From Schlesneria paludicola DSM 18645 (lineage in GTDB: Bacteria > Planctomycetota > Planctomycetia > Planctomycetales > Planctomycetaceae): 38,692 bases of DNA. The translations under genes were made by a program, and so were the position numbers. Of the stretch, positions 8,158 through 16,963 are shown one piece after another. The first letter of the stretch is position 1. Each line of letters opens with the position of its first letter. Location: contig CAMAYU010000036.1 in NCBI GenBank assembly GCA_945862235.1, positions 1 to 38,692 of the forward strand. Direction: 5' to 3'. The notes beneath the pieces were generated by a model, which made no database searches, was not told where the DNA came from, and was given only the letters and a program-made list of their open reading frames with translations.

Positions 8158-10335
8158 TCACCACTGCTCAAGCAGGGCGACGGGATGGCCGGGACAGCAG
8201 CACGCCCCCGAAGTGGGAAACGGTGCGGACTTGGTCGTCGGTTTCGGTGCAGGCTTCGGAGTCGTGCGTGGAATGACTTCGGGGAGGGGCGGTGTTGCAC
8301 GAGCGACGGGGTTGGCCTCGATCACGATCACCGATCGAGCCTTCGCCTCGACCAATTCACGAGTAACGACTTGGATGTGGCTGATCGCGTCACCCGGTAA
8401 CTGAGCCATCAACCGCAAGACGCAGGTGTGCGAGCCGCGTCGCGCCAAGTTGCCCACTTCGTACTCAACCTCATCTCCACGGCGATGCTTCAACTCGGCG
8501 GGGATTCCCACCACGATGCGAACGTCGTGGAGCGGCGTGTCACCCGTGTTCTTCACGACGATTTGCAACTCGACAATCTCGTCCACGGTGGTTCGATTCA
8601 CATGCTTCACATCGCAAGAAATCGCAGGATTTCTGGAAGGCTCGGCCGCAGGGACGGGATCGGCAGGAACCGGCTGGTCCTGTTGAAGCAACTCGGGATC
8701 GAACGGTTCGGGTTCGATGCGAGGCGGTTCCGACACGGCGGCAGGTTCGGGCGCGACGACATTGTTCGTGGCTCCGACCGCGGCGTGCATCGTCACGACA
8801 GCCCGGTGAACTTGCGAGCCTTCTTCGTTTGGCAACCATTCCACGGACAGTTGCTGATCGCGCCCCGCCAACAACCGAATGACATCGCGTTCCAGCAAAT
8901 CATCGTGTACTCGACCGTCGGGTTTGGCATCCGTCACCGTTTGCAATTCGGCCAGAGACTCATGCACCCGCACTCGGGTCACGGGCACCGAGCCTTCATT
9001 GCGAATGTGCAGTGACGACGAATGAACACGTCCGGCGATCACGTTCTCGGGCACGGTCAGTTCGAGTCGCAAAGCCACTTCGGCAAACGAGGGAAGCCCC
9101 GCTCCCGATTCATCCGAACCGGTCAACCCGTCCGCATCGAGAACTTCGTCAGACGCATCTCGTTCTCCGTCAGGAGACAGCCGCGAGATGTAGGCTTCGG
9201 GGCGAGGCTGATGTTCAACATGGGAAGTCGATCGAATCCAACGATCCATTTGTCCGGTATGAGACGTTGAGCGGTTCGCACGACTGACTGATCCGACGTG
9301 AGCAAATGACTCCGGGAACTCACTGCGGGCCGCCACCGATTTGGAACGCGACTTCGGTGGAAACTCGCTCGTGCCAGGCAGGAATTCCCGCAGCAGCTCC
9401 ATCTCAAACGAAAGATCGGGATGACGTTGGACACGCGCGATCGGAGCGGCTCGCGGTTCATCCCACTGCGGCTCAGGGACCGAAATCTCACGACGAACTG
9501 GCGGAGGATCGCGTCGCACCAAAGGGGAGCGGCGTGGTTCGTACTCTTCGCGGCAATCGGCTCCAGCAGCCCATTCCGCCTGAACCTGTAGCCGCGTATT
9601 CCGCGGTCGATACGGGGATGTTCGAGGAGCCGCATCGAAGTCGACACCGGGTTCTCGGATGAGCGGTCCATAGACCAACCGCCGCGATTGAGTCGCGAGC
9701 GAAGGGGAATCCAATTCCAATCGAACATCCGGCTCACGTCGAACTGAGTGGCCGACCGCTGGTGCTGATCCCGATTGAACGGAGGCCAAGCGTTGCGAAG
9801 CCTCCCGCTGCGTTCGATTCCGATCTGTCGAACGACTGGTCGATTGAACACGCTCCCTTGGCGAAACATCGGCCAGCGGATGCTCTTCAACCAGCCTGCT
9901 GTCGAGCTGAGAGAGAGACAGCTTGCGGGGAGGCCGATGATCAACAAATAAATGCGCGACGCGCCAGCGATCTTGCGCCGACCAGTCGCCCGATCTTTCA
10001 AGAGTCGCACGGGTGACACGCGCACGCGACGCCCCTTCATTGGCCAACTCGCCCAGCGTCGGATCGTGACTGACAATGAATGGGAAGAAGAGCAGTGCCG
10101 TCAGCATCAGCGTGACGCATCCTGCGACGGTCACGCAGTACCAGCCGGGTGAACGATGCAGACCGACCCAAACGCGAGCCGATGTCTGGTCGAGCCAACC
10201 CAATAGCTGAGCGATCTCCATCCCGATTTGTCGGAATGGAAACGGCAACTCATTCAGGATTAATGACCACAGCCGAGACCGCACGCTGTCGCCTTCCGTT
10301 GGCTGTGCCAGTTCTCGCGCGGAGAAACTTGGCAT
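8158..10335 (-). CDS. Membrane-anchored protein with DUF11-like repeat domains, function unknown
   Basis: 725 residues. A cytoplasmic N-terminus of about 65 residues, one membrane helix (about 66-88, 'VTVAGCVTLMLTALLFFPFI'), a long Arg/Ser/Pro-rich low-complexity region (about 100-440), then two beta-rich domains. The domains carry motifs such as LELTVPENVIAGRVHSSSLH, LHIRNEGSVPVTRVRVHESL and VVKNTGDTPLHDVRIVVGIP, the pattern of DUF11/CARDB-like 'conserved repeat' domains used as extracellular spacers or adhesion modules. The tail is Pro/Lys/Thr-rich and ends with three cysteines (ACCCPGH). The start at 10335 is chosen for its GGAAGGAG just upstream. Probably a type II envelope protein; no catalytic motif was recognised. 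Divergent from the M16 gene at 10626. Confidence 0.65.
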   Translation of the reverse strand: MPSFSARELAQPTEGDSVRSRLWSLILNELPFPFRQIGMEIAQLLGWLDQTSARVWVGLHRSPGWYCVTVAGCVTLMLTALLFFPFIVSHDPTLGELANEGASRARVTRATLERSGDWSAQDRWRVAHLFVDHRPPRKLSLSQLDSRLVEEHPLADVSPRERVQSTSRSTDRNRTQREASQRLASVQSGSAPAVGHSVRREPDVRLELDSPSLATQSRRLVYGPLIREPGVDFDAAPRTSPYRPRNTRLQVQAEWAAGADCREEYEPRRSPLVRRDPPPVRREISVPEPQWDEPRAAPIARVQRHPDLSFEMELLREFLPGTSEFPPKSRSKSVAARSEFPESFAHVGSVSRANRSTSHTGQMDRWIRSTSHVEHQPRPEAYISRLSPDGERDASDEVLDADGLTGSDESGAGLPSFAEVALRLELTVPENVIAGRVHSSSLHIRNEGSVPVTRVRVHESLAELQTVTDAKPDGRVHDDLLERDVIRLLAGRDQQLSVEWLPNEEGSQVHRAVVTMHAAVGATNNVVAPEPAAVSEPPRIEPEPFDPELLQQDQPVPADPVPAAEPSRNPAISCDVKHVNRTTVDEIVELQIVVKNTGDTPLHDVRIVVGIPAELKHRRGDEVEYEVGNLARRGSHTCVLRLMAQLPGDAISHIQVVTRELVEAKARSVIVIEANPVARATPPLPEVIPRTTPKPAPKPTTKSAPFPTSGACCCPGHPVALLEQW

Positions 10336-10536
10336 CGACTCCTTCCGTCTCGCGGCATCACTTGGCTGGCGAAACATCATGCCAGCCGCCACGAATTCCT
10401 CGACGACTTGTAACAGTTATCAGAATGATCCGGTATGCGAAAGACCGGTTTGCAATGCTCGCAAAGGAGGCATGGGCCGTTCTTCACAGACTCGTCTCAA
10501 ACGATCCATTGGCCGTGGTCGATGCCCGCCAACGCG

Positions 10537-10565
10537 TTGCGGGACCATGTGGCATGTGACATACT
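10537..10565 (+). promoter_or_regulatory. Predicted promoter of the M16 gene pair
   Basis: TTGCGG (10537-10542), 17-base spacer and CATACT (10560-10565), followed directly by CCCGCCC. The 12 bases ATACTCCCGCCC (10561-10572) recur exactly at 38100-38111 upstream of another gene. Confidence 0.4.
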
Positions 10566-10625
10566 CCCGCCCGCTTTAAGGACCGATTCCCACTTCTAGG
10601 CGATTCAAGGAATTCCCCCCGCTTC

Positions 10626-11855
10626 ATGGCTCAACACGAAGTTCAAATTGCGACTCTCGCGAACGGATTGACCGTACTTGTCGAAACCATGTCGGCCGTA
10701 CAGTCAGCAGCATTTTCAATGCTCGTGCCGGGGGGAAGTGCGTTCGATTTGCCGGGACACAACGGAACGGCGACGGCTCTTGCGGACTGGATTTCGCGCG
10801 GGGCGGGAGACCGGACCAGCCGTGAAGTACTGGCGGAACTCGATCGACTCGGAGTGCAGTCTCGTGAGACCGCTTCGACACACCACCTCGCGATCAGCGG
10901 GGCGTGTCTCTCTGAGAACCTTGCTCCCGCGCTTCGGCTTTACTCCGACGTGTTGCTCCGGCCCCGGTTTGACGAGAGCGAATTCGACGCCGTCTTATCT
11001 GGTGTCGAGAACGAACTCCTTTCGATCGAAGATGACCCTCAGAAAAAAGTCATGGTCGAGTTGGTTCGGCGATGCTATCCGTTCCCGTGGGGGCAGCCCA
11101 ATGAGGGAACGCTCGCCGATTTGGAGAACCTTTCTCCCGAGTCCATTCGAGAACACTACCGCCGGGCAGTGCGACCAAACGGTGCCATTCTCGGGATCGC
11201 AGGCCACGTGACTCTCGCCGATGTGCTGCCGGTTTTGGAACAGTCTTTAAGTGCGTGGAGCGGCTCGAACGAACTGGTGCTAATCGAGGGGCAGCGCGGG
11301 CCACATCGCGAGCATCTGCCGCACGAATCGTCTCAGACTCACATCGGCATCGCCTATCCGGCCATCGCTTATTCAGACCCGGACTACTACGCGGCTTGGG
11401 CGGCAGTCAGCGTCCTGAGCGGAGGCATGAGCGCTCGGCTGTTCACGGAAGTGCGCGAGAAACGCGGCTTGTGCTACTCGGTCTATGCGTCGCTCAATGC
11501 GATGAAGGATCGCGGCCAAGTCCTGTGCTATGCGGGGACTACCGCCGAGCGTGCTCAAGAAACGCTCGATGTCCTGCGAGGTGAACTCGTTCGTTTGGGC
11601 GACGGGATCGGTGAGGACGAACTCGACCGCTGCAAGGCTCGTGCGAAGAGTTCGCTCATCATGGCTCAAGAGTCCGCCGGATCCCGGGCGTCATCGCTGT
11701 CTCGAAATTGGTATCACCTCGGCCGCACGATCTCGCTTGAGGAAGTCCGTTCTAAAATTGAAGCCCTGACGGTCTCGACCGTTCTCGATTACGTTCACGC
11801 TCATCCGGCGACAGACTTCACAATCCTGACCGTCGGCCCGGATGAGCTGAACTGA
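10626..11855 (+). CDS. M16-family peptidase subunit without zinc motif (substrate-binding partner)
   Basis: 409 residues with the two-lobed M16 (insulinase/pitrilysin) fold. The zinc motif HxxEH, expected near residue 40-50 in 'GxxHFLEHMxFKGT', is replaced by GHNGTATALADWISRGAG, so this subunit cannot bind catalytic zinc. The C-terminal-lobe motif SARLFTEVREKRGLCYSVY (R277-Y286) is fully conserved; in this family its Arg/Tyr pair positions the substrate. It lies 168 bases before a second M16 gene that has the opposite pattern, so the two probably make one heterodimeric peptidase, as known for the Sphingomonas M16B pair and mitochondrial processing peptidase. Cytoplasmic, no signal peptide visible. 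The ATG at 10626 lacks a strong ribosome binding site. Confidence 0.88.
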   Translation: MAQHEVQIATLANGLTVLVETMSAVQSAAFSMLVPGGSAFDLPGHNGTATALADWISRGAGDRTSREVLAELDRLGVQSRETASTHHLAISGACLSENLAPALRLYSDVLLRPRFDESEFDAVLSGVENELLSIEDDPQKKVMVELVRRCYPFPWGQPNEGTLADLENLSPESIREHYRRAVRPNGAILGIAGHVTLADVLPVLEQSLSAWSGSNELVLIEGQRGPHREHLPHESSQTHIGIAYPAIAYSDPDYYAAWAAVSVLSGGMSARLFTEVREKRGLCYSVYASLNAMKDRGQVLCYAGTTAERAQETLDVLRGELVRLGDGIGEDELDRCKARAKSSLIMAQESAGSRASSLSRNWYHLGRTISLEEVRSKIEALTVSTVLDYVHAHPATDFTILTVGPDELN

Positions 11856-11891
11856 CGACAACTCGCGCCGAAGTCGCAATGCGATGATTGC

Positions 11892-11987
11892 CTCGTTTAA
11901 CTGCGTGGGCAACGCCCCGCGTGTCGAGCGGCCTGGAAAGCTGTTTCACCTTCGACGCGTGGGGCGTTGCCCACGCGGTTGAACGAG
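11892..11987. repeat. Long inverted repeat between the two M16 genes
   Basis: Arms 11892-11927 and 11952-11987 (36 bases each) are reverse complements with 4 mismatches and a 24-base loop. The core reads GCGTGGGCAACGCCCC. It would form a stable hairpin in the M16 transcript and could act as a partial terminator or mRNA stabiliser, or be a selfish palindromic repeat. No other copy was found in this window. Confidence 0.8.
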
Positions 11988-12023
11988 TATTGATTCCCTC
12001 TTCATCCTCTTCCCGACCACCCC

Positions 12024-13244
12024 ATGCAATTCCACCAAACGACTCTCCCCAACGGCCTCGAAGTAGTGGCCGAGTTGAACGACGACGTGTTCAGCGTCGC
12101 CTTCGGCTTCTATGTCCGAGCCGGTGCGCGAGACGAGTTCGCCACGGTCTCGGGAGTCAGCCACTTTCTCGAACACATGGCGTTCAAGGGAACGGAGCGG
12201 TTCTCGGCCGAGGATGTGAATCGCATCTTCGATGAGATCGGGGCCGACAACAACGCGATGACCAGCGAGGAAAGCACCGTCTTCTACGCGGCCACGCTTC
12301 CCGAATACCTGCCGAAAACGTTTGAAGTTCAGTCGAGCATTCTGTTCCCCACGCTGCGGCAGGACGATTTCGACATGGAGAAGAAAGTCATTCTCGAAGA
12401 GATCGGCATGTATGAGGACCAGCCCGCGTCGGTGGCCTATGACCGCGCGATGCAACTGCACTTCGCCGGGCATCCACTCGGTCAATCGGTTCTCGGTACG
12501 ACCGAGAGCGTGTCGGCACTGACTTCGGAACAGATGCGCGGCTATCACGCGGAACACTATCGCGCGGGGAACATTGTTCTCGCCGTGGCCGGACGCACCG
12601 AATGGTCCACCGTATTGGAACTCGCACAGAAACACTGCGGTCATTGGCCATCAGGCGGCTCGCCGCGCACGCCCATCCCCGCGCAGTCCGCACCTTCGAC
12701 GAAGTACATCGTGAAGGAATGCCAACAGCAACTGATCATTCAGATGGCCGCCGCTCCCTCCGGCAGCGATCCGCGCCGGTTTGCCGCCGAATTGCTCTGC
12801 GTCATCGTGGGTGACGACACCAACAGTCGTCTCTATTGGGACCTCGTTGATCCCGCGTTGGCGGAGTCGGCCGAGGTCGGCTACTACGAGTACGAAGGGG
12901 TGGGAACGTACCTGACGTTCCTGAGCGGATCGCCCGAGTCGATGAAGTCGAACCTCGAACAGATCTCCCGCCAATTCGCGGCGGTCAACGCGAACGGCGT
13001 GACGGCGGAAGAACTCGAACAAGCCCGCAACAAGGTCGCCACGCGCGTGGTCCTTCGCGGCGAACGCCCAATGGGCCGACTCAGTTCTCTGGGAGGCAAT
13101 TGGCTGAGTCGTCGCGAGTACCGCAGCATCGCTGACGATCTGGCGATTTTACGCGGCGTCAGCGTCGAAGACATCCAGCAACTGCTGATCGAGTTCCCAC
13201 TCGCCCAAACGACGACGGTCGGGGTGGGACCTCTGTCGGAGTGA
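12024..13244 (+). CDS. Catalytic M16-family zinc peptidase subunit
   Basis: 406 residues. The zinc motif HFLEH (H47, E50, H51) sits in VSHFLEHMAFKGTERFS, and the third ligand Glu is in KVILEEIGMYED about 75 residues later, the spacing expected for HxxEH(x74-76)E. In contrast, the C-terminal-lobe 'REKRGLxYSVY' motif is missing: the equivalent stretch reads SRLYWDLVDPALAESAEVGY. This complements the zinc-less partner upstream. The pair probably cleaves peptides or small proteins in a closed chamber formed by the two subunits. The ATG at 12024 starts two residues before the family-typical beta strand. Co-transcription with 10626 is likely, although a large hairpin lies between the genes. Confidence 0.9.
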   Translation: MQFHQTTLPNGLEVVAELNDDVFSVAFGFYVRAGARDEFATVSGVSHFLEHMAFKGTERFSAEDVNRIFDEIGADNNAMTSEESTVFYAATLPEYLPKTFEVQSSILFPTLRQDDFDMEKKVILEEIGMYEDQPASVAYDRAMQLHFAGHPLGQSVLGTTESVSALTSEQMRGYHAEHYRAGNIVLAVAGRTEWSTVLELAQKHCGHWPSGGSPRTPIPAQSAPSTKYIVKECQQQLIIQMAAAPSGSDPRRFAAELLCVIVGDDTNSRLYWDLVDPALAESAEVGYYEYEGVGTYLTFLSGSPESMKSNLEQISRQFAAVNANGVTAEELEQARNKVATRVVLRGERPMGRLSSLGGNWLSRREYRSIADDLAILRGVSVEDIQQLLIEFPLAQTTTVGVGPLSE

Positions 13245-13248
13245 GGGC

Positions 13249-13312
13249 ACACTAACCCGAAGCGTGAGCGAGTTTTTCATTACGTCTCCTCGCTCACGCT
13301 TCGGGTTGGTGT
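13249..13312. repeat. Palindromic intergenic repeat, family A (copy 2)
   Basis: Arms 13249-13272 and 13289-13312 (24 bases) are reverse complements with one mismatch; the core is ACCCGAAGCGTGAGCGAG. It lies between the convergent M16 and folC genes and may double as a bidirectional terminator, though no T-run follows. Confidence 0.85.
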
Positions 13313-13378
13313 CGTCCCCCCGCCCTGTTCGCGTCTCCGTCTTTATTCTCGCTCCCCTCAATCCGCGCGGCCACTTCT

Positions 13379-14728
13379 TCACACCGAAGCCAGCACGAGG
13401 TCGCGCAGTTCGGCCACGAGGAAGAACGATCCCGTGATGGCGATCAGGTCGTCCGGTCCGGCCCAACGCTGCGCGAGTTGCCACGCGCTGGCGGGTGTCT
13501 CGGTCGTGTGAGCCACGCGGTTCGAGATCGACCTCATGAACGAGAGCAACTCGGCCGTGGGGACGGAACGCGGGTTGTCGAGGTACTTCGTGAAGATGAT
13601 CGTGTCGAACTGAGGTACGAGAAGCCGCAACAGTCCCGACACATCCTTGTCACGCGTCGCAGCGAAGATCAGCAGCCGATGGCGCGGGTGAAAGTCTTCA
13701 CGCAGCGTGGCGATCAGTGCGCGAGCCGACTCCCAATTGTGAGCGGCATCAATCACGACGGTCGGTCGCTGGGAGACGACTTCGACTCGCCCCGGCCAGC
13801 GCACGCGCGACATCCCGGCCCTCACCGCAGCATCGGGAATCGAAACGCCCTGCGCCCGCAGTTCGTCGATCGCAGCGAGGACCAGCGCGGCGTTGGTCGC
13901 CTGATGCGCACCGCGCAACGAGAGGGGAACCTCGCTCCACACAGACCGTCCGGTTTGAACATCGACCGTCGTTTGAGCCTCGTCCGTTTGGCTTCTGGCG
14001 GTTACATGCACGTCCCGCCCGAGCAGACTGAGGGACGCGCCTCGATCACACCCCATTTGCTCGACGATCTCAATCGCATCCGGATGCGAGACCCCGCTGA
14101 TGACGGGAACGCCCGGCTTGATGATCCCCGCCTTTTCCCACGCGATCTTGCGGACGGTGCTGCCGAGAATCTGCGTGTGATCGCGGCTGACGTTGGTGAT
14201 CACCGTGACGAGCGGGCAACAGACGTTGGTCGAATCGAGCCGTCCACCCAGACCGGTCTCCAACACGGCGAAGTCGGCGTGGCGGTCCTCAAAGTAGAGC
14301 CAAGCGATGGCCGTCGCCAACTCGAAGTATGTCGGCTGCATCTGGCCGGGGAGGCCGTCCATGTGAGCGATCGTCGGCAGCAGGCGATTCAGAATCGCCA
14401 CGAACTCATCCGGCGATGGCTGGACACCATCAACCGTCATCCGCTCCTCAAATGCCGAGATGTGCGGCGAGATGTAGAGACCCGCGCGATGTCCGGCGGC
14501 GGTCAGGACCGACGCGAGCATCGCGCACGTCGAGCCTTTCCCTTTGGTCCCGGCCACATGCACGGCGGGAATCCGCTCGTGAGGACTGCCGATCAGCGAG
14601 AGCAGCACGCGCATCCGTTCGAGTTTGAAGTCACTCGTCGAATACGCTTCGGCCTGCACCCGCTCGTAGTTGATCCGGCCGTAGAGGAACTCGATGGCAG
14701 CGGCATAGGTCTCGATGCAGGCGGGCAT
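13379..14728 (-). CDS. folC: Folylpolyglutamate synthase / dihydrofolate synthase
   Basis: 449 residues, the usual FolC length. The ATP-binding loop HVAGTKGKGST (about residues 56-66), LYISPH, the metal/substrate motif LETGLGGRLDSTN, VSRDHTQILG and the C-terminal-domain motif IDAAHN are all present. The enzyme adds glutamate to dihydropteroate and/or to reduced folates in the cytoplasm, using ATP. The ATG at 14728 has GGAG 6 bases upstream. It is the last gene of the nuo-led minus-strand series, separated from nuoD by 139 bases holding two palindromic repeats, so it may be partly or separately expressed. There is no functional link to complex I. Confidence 0.94.
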   Translation of the reverse strand: MPACIETYAAAIEFLYGRINYERVQAEAYSTSDFKLERMRVLLSLIGSPHERIPAVHVAGTKGKGSTCAMLASVLTAAGHRAGLYISPHISAFEERMTVDGVQPSPDEFVAILNRLLPTIAHMDGLPGQMQPTYFELATAIAWLYFEDRHADFAVLETGLGGRLDSTNVCCPLVTVITNVSRDHTQILGSTVRKIAWEKAGIIKPGVPVISGVSHPDAIEIVEQMGCDRGASLSLLGRDVHVTARSQTDEAQTTVDVQTGRSVWSEVPLSLRGAHQATNAALVLAAIDELRAQGVSIPDAAVRAGMSRVRWPGRVEVVSQRPTVVIDAAHNWESARALIATLREDFHPRHRLLIFAATRDKDVSGLLRLLVPQFDTIIFTKYLDNPRSVPTAELLSFMRSISNRVAHTTETPASAWQLAQRWAGPDDLIAITGSFFLVAELRDLVLASV

Positions 14729-14756
14729 GAGAGACTCCGTTCGATGAGAACCAGCC

Positions 14757-14788
14757 TGAAGTCCGGCTTTTCTAAAAGCCGGACTTCA
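14757..14788. repeat. Perfect 32-base palindrome
   Basis: TGAAGTCCGGCTTTT, two bases, then the exact reverse complement. Located between folC and nuoD, directly next to family A copy 3. It could form a hairpin in the nuoD-folC transcript. Confidence 0.85.
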
Positions 14789-14790
14789 AC

Positions 14791-14855
14791 ACACCAACCC
14801 GCGGCGTGAGCGGACGGCGAAGTACTCGACCTTGCTCACGCTGCGGGTTGGTATG
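14791..14855. repeat. Palindromic intergenic repeat, family A (copy 3)
   Basis: ACACCAACCCGCGGCGTGAG at the left and CTCACGCTGCGGGTTGGT at the right, the same family as copies at 4786, 13249, 16187 and 19636. It ends 12 bases beyond the nuoD stop codon. Confidence 0.82.
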
Positions 14856-14867
14856 GAGGAACGAGTG

Positions 14868-16118
14868 TCACCGGTCGATCTCGCCCATCACGATGTCGAG
14901 CGAACCAACGATAGCGGGGATGTCGGCGATCAGAATGCCTTGGCAGAGCGGGCCGGTGACGGAGAGGTTGCAGAAGCACGAACTCTTGGCTCGGGCGCGG
15001 AACGGTTCCGCGTCGCCATCGCCGACAACGTAGAAGCCCATCGCGCCGCGAGGCGCTTCCGTTTCGAGATAGACCTCGTCGGCTGGCAACTTCTGGTTCA
15101 TCTTGAACGGGACGCGGAACTCACCCTTGGCGGTCGGGTAGCGATCGAGCGATTGGCGGACGATCTCGATCGACTGCGCGACTTCCATCATGCGGACGAA
15201 GAAGCGGCACCAGTTGTCGCCGAGGACGACCTCTTTCGGAGTCTTGCCAAACGCCGCGTCGAAGGGAGCGACCGGAATCTTGTAGTTGTAGCCCTCGTAC
15301 ATCCGGGTGTAGATCGGTTCACCATCACGTCGCAGATCGTGATCGACACCGCTGCCGCGCAGGACCGGGCCGGTGCAGCCGTAAGCGATCGCCATCTCGC
15401 GCGTCAGGATGCCGAGGTTTGCCGTCCGCTTGATGAAGATGGCGTTGCGAGTCAGCAGCGTGTGGTACTCCTGAATGCGTGGCCCCATCCAGTCGAGGAA
15501 CATCCGCAGAGCATCGACCCACTGCAATCGCAGATTCGGATCGCGACCGGTCAGTTGGGCGAGACCGGGCGGAATCGTGATCTCACCGGGCAGATCGTGC
15601 GTCGCGCCGCCGATGGTCAGATAGCTGTAGGTCAGTCGCGCGCCGCAGGCTTCCTCAAACAGGTCGAGGATGATCTCGCGTTCGCGGAAGGCGTAGAGGA
15701 ACGGGCTGAACGAACCGAGGTCGAGGCCGTAGGCTCCCATGCCAACAAGATGGCTGGCGATGCGGCCCAACTCGGAAATGATGACGCGCAGGTTCATCGC
15801 CTTCTCGGGAACTTCCATCCCGATCAGCTTCTCGACAGTGAGCGCGAACCCGAGGTTCATGTTCATCGCGGCGAGGTAGTCCATGCGGTCGGTGTACGGA
15901 ATCCACTGCGGGGGCGAGAGGTTCTCACCGATCTTCTCGGCGCAGCGATGCAGGTAGCCGATGTGCGGCGTGACCTCGTGAATGATCTCGCCGTCGGTCT
16001 TGAGGAGCAGACGCAACACGCCGTGCGTGCTCGGGTGCTGCGGCCCCATGTTGACGAGCATCTCGTCGGTGCGAACATCGAATTCGACGATGCGCGGGTC
16101 TTCCAGTGTCAGGCTCAT
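14868..16118 (-). CDS. nuoD: NADH-quinone oxidoreductase subunit D (49 kDa-type)
   Basis: 416 residues, normal for a stand-alone NuoD (not fused to NuoC). Recognised by MGPQHPSTHGVLRLLLKTDG near the N-terminus, 'PHIGYLHRCAEKIGENL', 'YTDRMDYLAAMNMNLGFAL', GCTGPVLRGSG and the C-terminal 'DIPAIVGSLDIVMGEIDR'. The conserved His and Tyr of the quinone pocket fall in these motifs. It is a peripheral-arm subunit of respiratory complex I on the cytoplasmic face of the membrane. The ATG at 16118 has AAGAGA about 8 bases upstream. It follows nuoC after 155 bases that hold a repeat, a looser spacing than in most nuo operons. Confidence 0.97.
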   Translation of the reverse strand: MSLTLEDPRIVEFDVRTDEMLVNMGPQHPSTHGVLRLLLKTDGEIIHEVTPHIGYLHRCAEKIGENLSPPQWIPYTDRMDYLAAMNMNLGFALTVEKLIGMEVPEKAMNLRVIISELGRIASHLVGMGAYGLDLGSFSPFLYAFREREIILDLFEEACGARLTYSYLTIGGATHDLPGEITIPPGLAQLTGRDPNLRLQWVDALRMFLDWMGPRIQEYHTLLTRNAIFIKRTANLGILTREMAIAYGCTGPVLRGSGVDHDLRRDGEPIYTRMYEGYNYKIPVAPFDAAFGKTPKEVVLGDNWCRFFVRMMEVAQSIEIVRQSLDRYPTAKGEFRVPFKMNQKLPADEVYLETEAPRGAMGFYVVGDGDAEPFRARAKSSCFCNLSVTGPLCQGILIADIPAIVGSLDIVMGEIDR

Positions 16119-16186
16119 GTCAGTCTCTTATGTCTTCGTAGAACGGACCCCTTGGTCCGTCGATCTTCGGCAACCTGCGTGCTGAG

Positions 16187-16266
16187 CCGCCCCCACACTC
16201 ACCCGAAGCGTAAGCGAGGATGCCGATCAGCCGTTCCTCGCTCACGCTTCGGGTTGGTGTGGGGCG
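16187..16266. repeat. Palindromic intergenic repeat, family A (copy 4)
   Basis: The outer ends CCGCCCCCACAC and GTGTGGGGCGG, followed inward by ACCCGAAGCGTAAGCGAG and its complement, make a long inverted repeat between nuoC and nuoD. A small separate hairpin (ACGGACC/GGTCCGT) lies at 16143-16160. Confidence 0.85.
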
Positions 16267-16273
16267 GAGTCCG

Positions 16274-16801
16274 TTACTTGCCTCGGACGCCGTGGTATTC
16301 GAGTGGGAATTCGTAGTCCTTGCGGAGCGGATGACCTTCCCAATCTTCTGGGCAGAGGATGCGACGCAAGTTCGGATGATTCGTGAAGTGGATGCCGACG
16401 AGATCGTAGGCTTCGCGTTCGTGCCAATCGGCGATGCTCCAGACGTGCGAGACGCTCGGAACTTCCGGCAACTCACCGGCGACGCCGTCCCGCCAGCGAG
16501 GCAGCTTCACCTTCAGTTTGCACCAGTGGCGATGCGTGTAGCTGTAGAGGTGATAGACGACTTCGACGTGCGGCTCGCACGGAGTCTTCTTCTTGGGGTC
16601 GGTCTCCAACCAGTCGGAACCAGTGAGATCATTCAACGAATCGAGCACGATGTCTTTGTCGTCATGCAGGAACTTCGCGACATCGGAGATCCGGTGGGCA
16701 GCGATCTCGATCCACGGGTCTTTGACGCCGGTCTTGAGTTCGCGGATGGCGTCGATTCCGAACTTCTCGACCAGCCGTTGATGAATGTCTTCGATGCGCA
16801 T
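16274..16801 (-). CDS. nuoC: NADH-quinone oxidoreductase subunit C (30 kDa-type)
   Basis: 175 residues. The family signature '[20 protein letters not shown]' and '[20 protein letters not shown]' near the C-terminus is unmistakable. NuoC packs against NuoD in the peripheral arm of complex I. The frame is open upstream to 16942, but that extension is translated from the palindromic repeat at 16878-16950 and has no NuoC similarity, so the ATG at 16801 ([15 protein letters not shown]) is the start; GGAAG lies 7 bases upstream. In most bacteria nuoB lies between nuoA and nuoC; here the 162-base gap to nuoA holds only the repeat. Confidence 0.95.
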   Translation of the reverse strand: MRIEDIHQRLVEKFGIDAIRELKTGVKDPWIEIAAHRISDVAKFLHDDKDIVLDSLNDLTGSDWLETDPKKKTPCEPHVEVVYHLYSYTHRHWCKLKVKLPRWRDGVAGELPEVPSVSHVWSIADWHEREAYDLVGIHFTNHPNLRRILCPEDWEGHPLRKDYEFPLEYHGVRGK

Positions 16802-16877
16802 GTCGGCTTCCGAGAGTAGAACAGAGACCTGACTCCATCGGAGCCAGTCCGGCAGGGCAATTGAGTGTGGCCTAACA

Positions 16878-16950
16878 AACGTAGGGTAAGCGGCTCGCTT
16901 GCCCGTAAATGCGGTTGAAAAGCGGGCAAGCCAGAGGCTCACCCTACGTT
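16878..16950. repeat. Palindromic repeat between nuoA and nuoC, where nuoB is usually found
   Basis: Arms 16878-16905 and 16923-16950 (28 bases) are reverse complements with 4 mismatches; outer end AACGTAGGGT, inner end GCTTGCCCG. Its right end stops 13 bases before the nuoA stop codon. Confidence 0.82.
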
Positions 16951-16963
16951 GTTCAACAGGCTG

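Noticed and set aside
7989-8276. Possible small gene in the 7761-8157 gap
   Set aside because: It runs into the 3' end of the minus-strand gene, has no ribosome binding site and no recognisable sequence.
13478-14809. 443-codon open frame on the plus strand
   Set aside because: It is antisense to folC, has Arg/His/Asp-biased composition and no family motif; it is a by-product of GC-rich coding on the other strand.
14832-16316. 494-codon open frame on the plus strand
   Set aside because: Antisense to nuoD; the real protein on the minus strand is unmistakable and this frame has no recognisable domain.
16802-16942. N-terminal extension of NuoC
   Set aside because: Encoded largely by the palindromic repeat and unlike any NuoC N-terminus.
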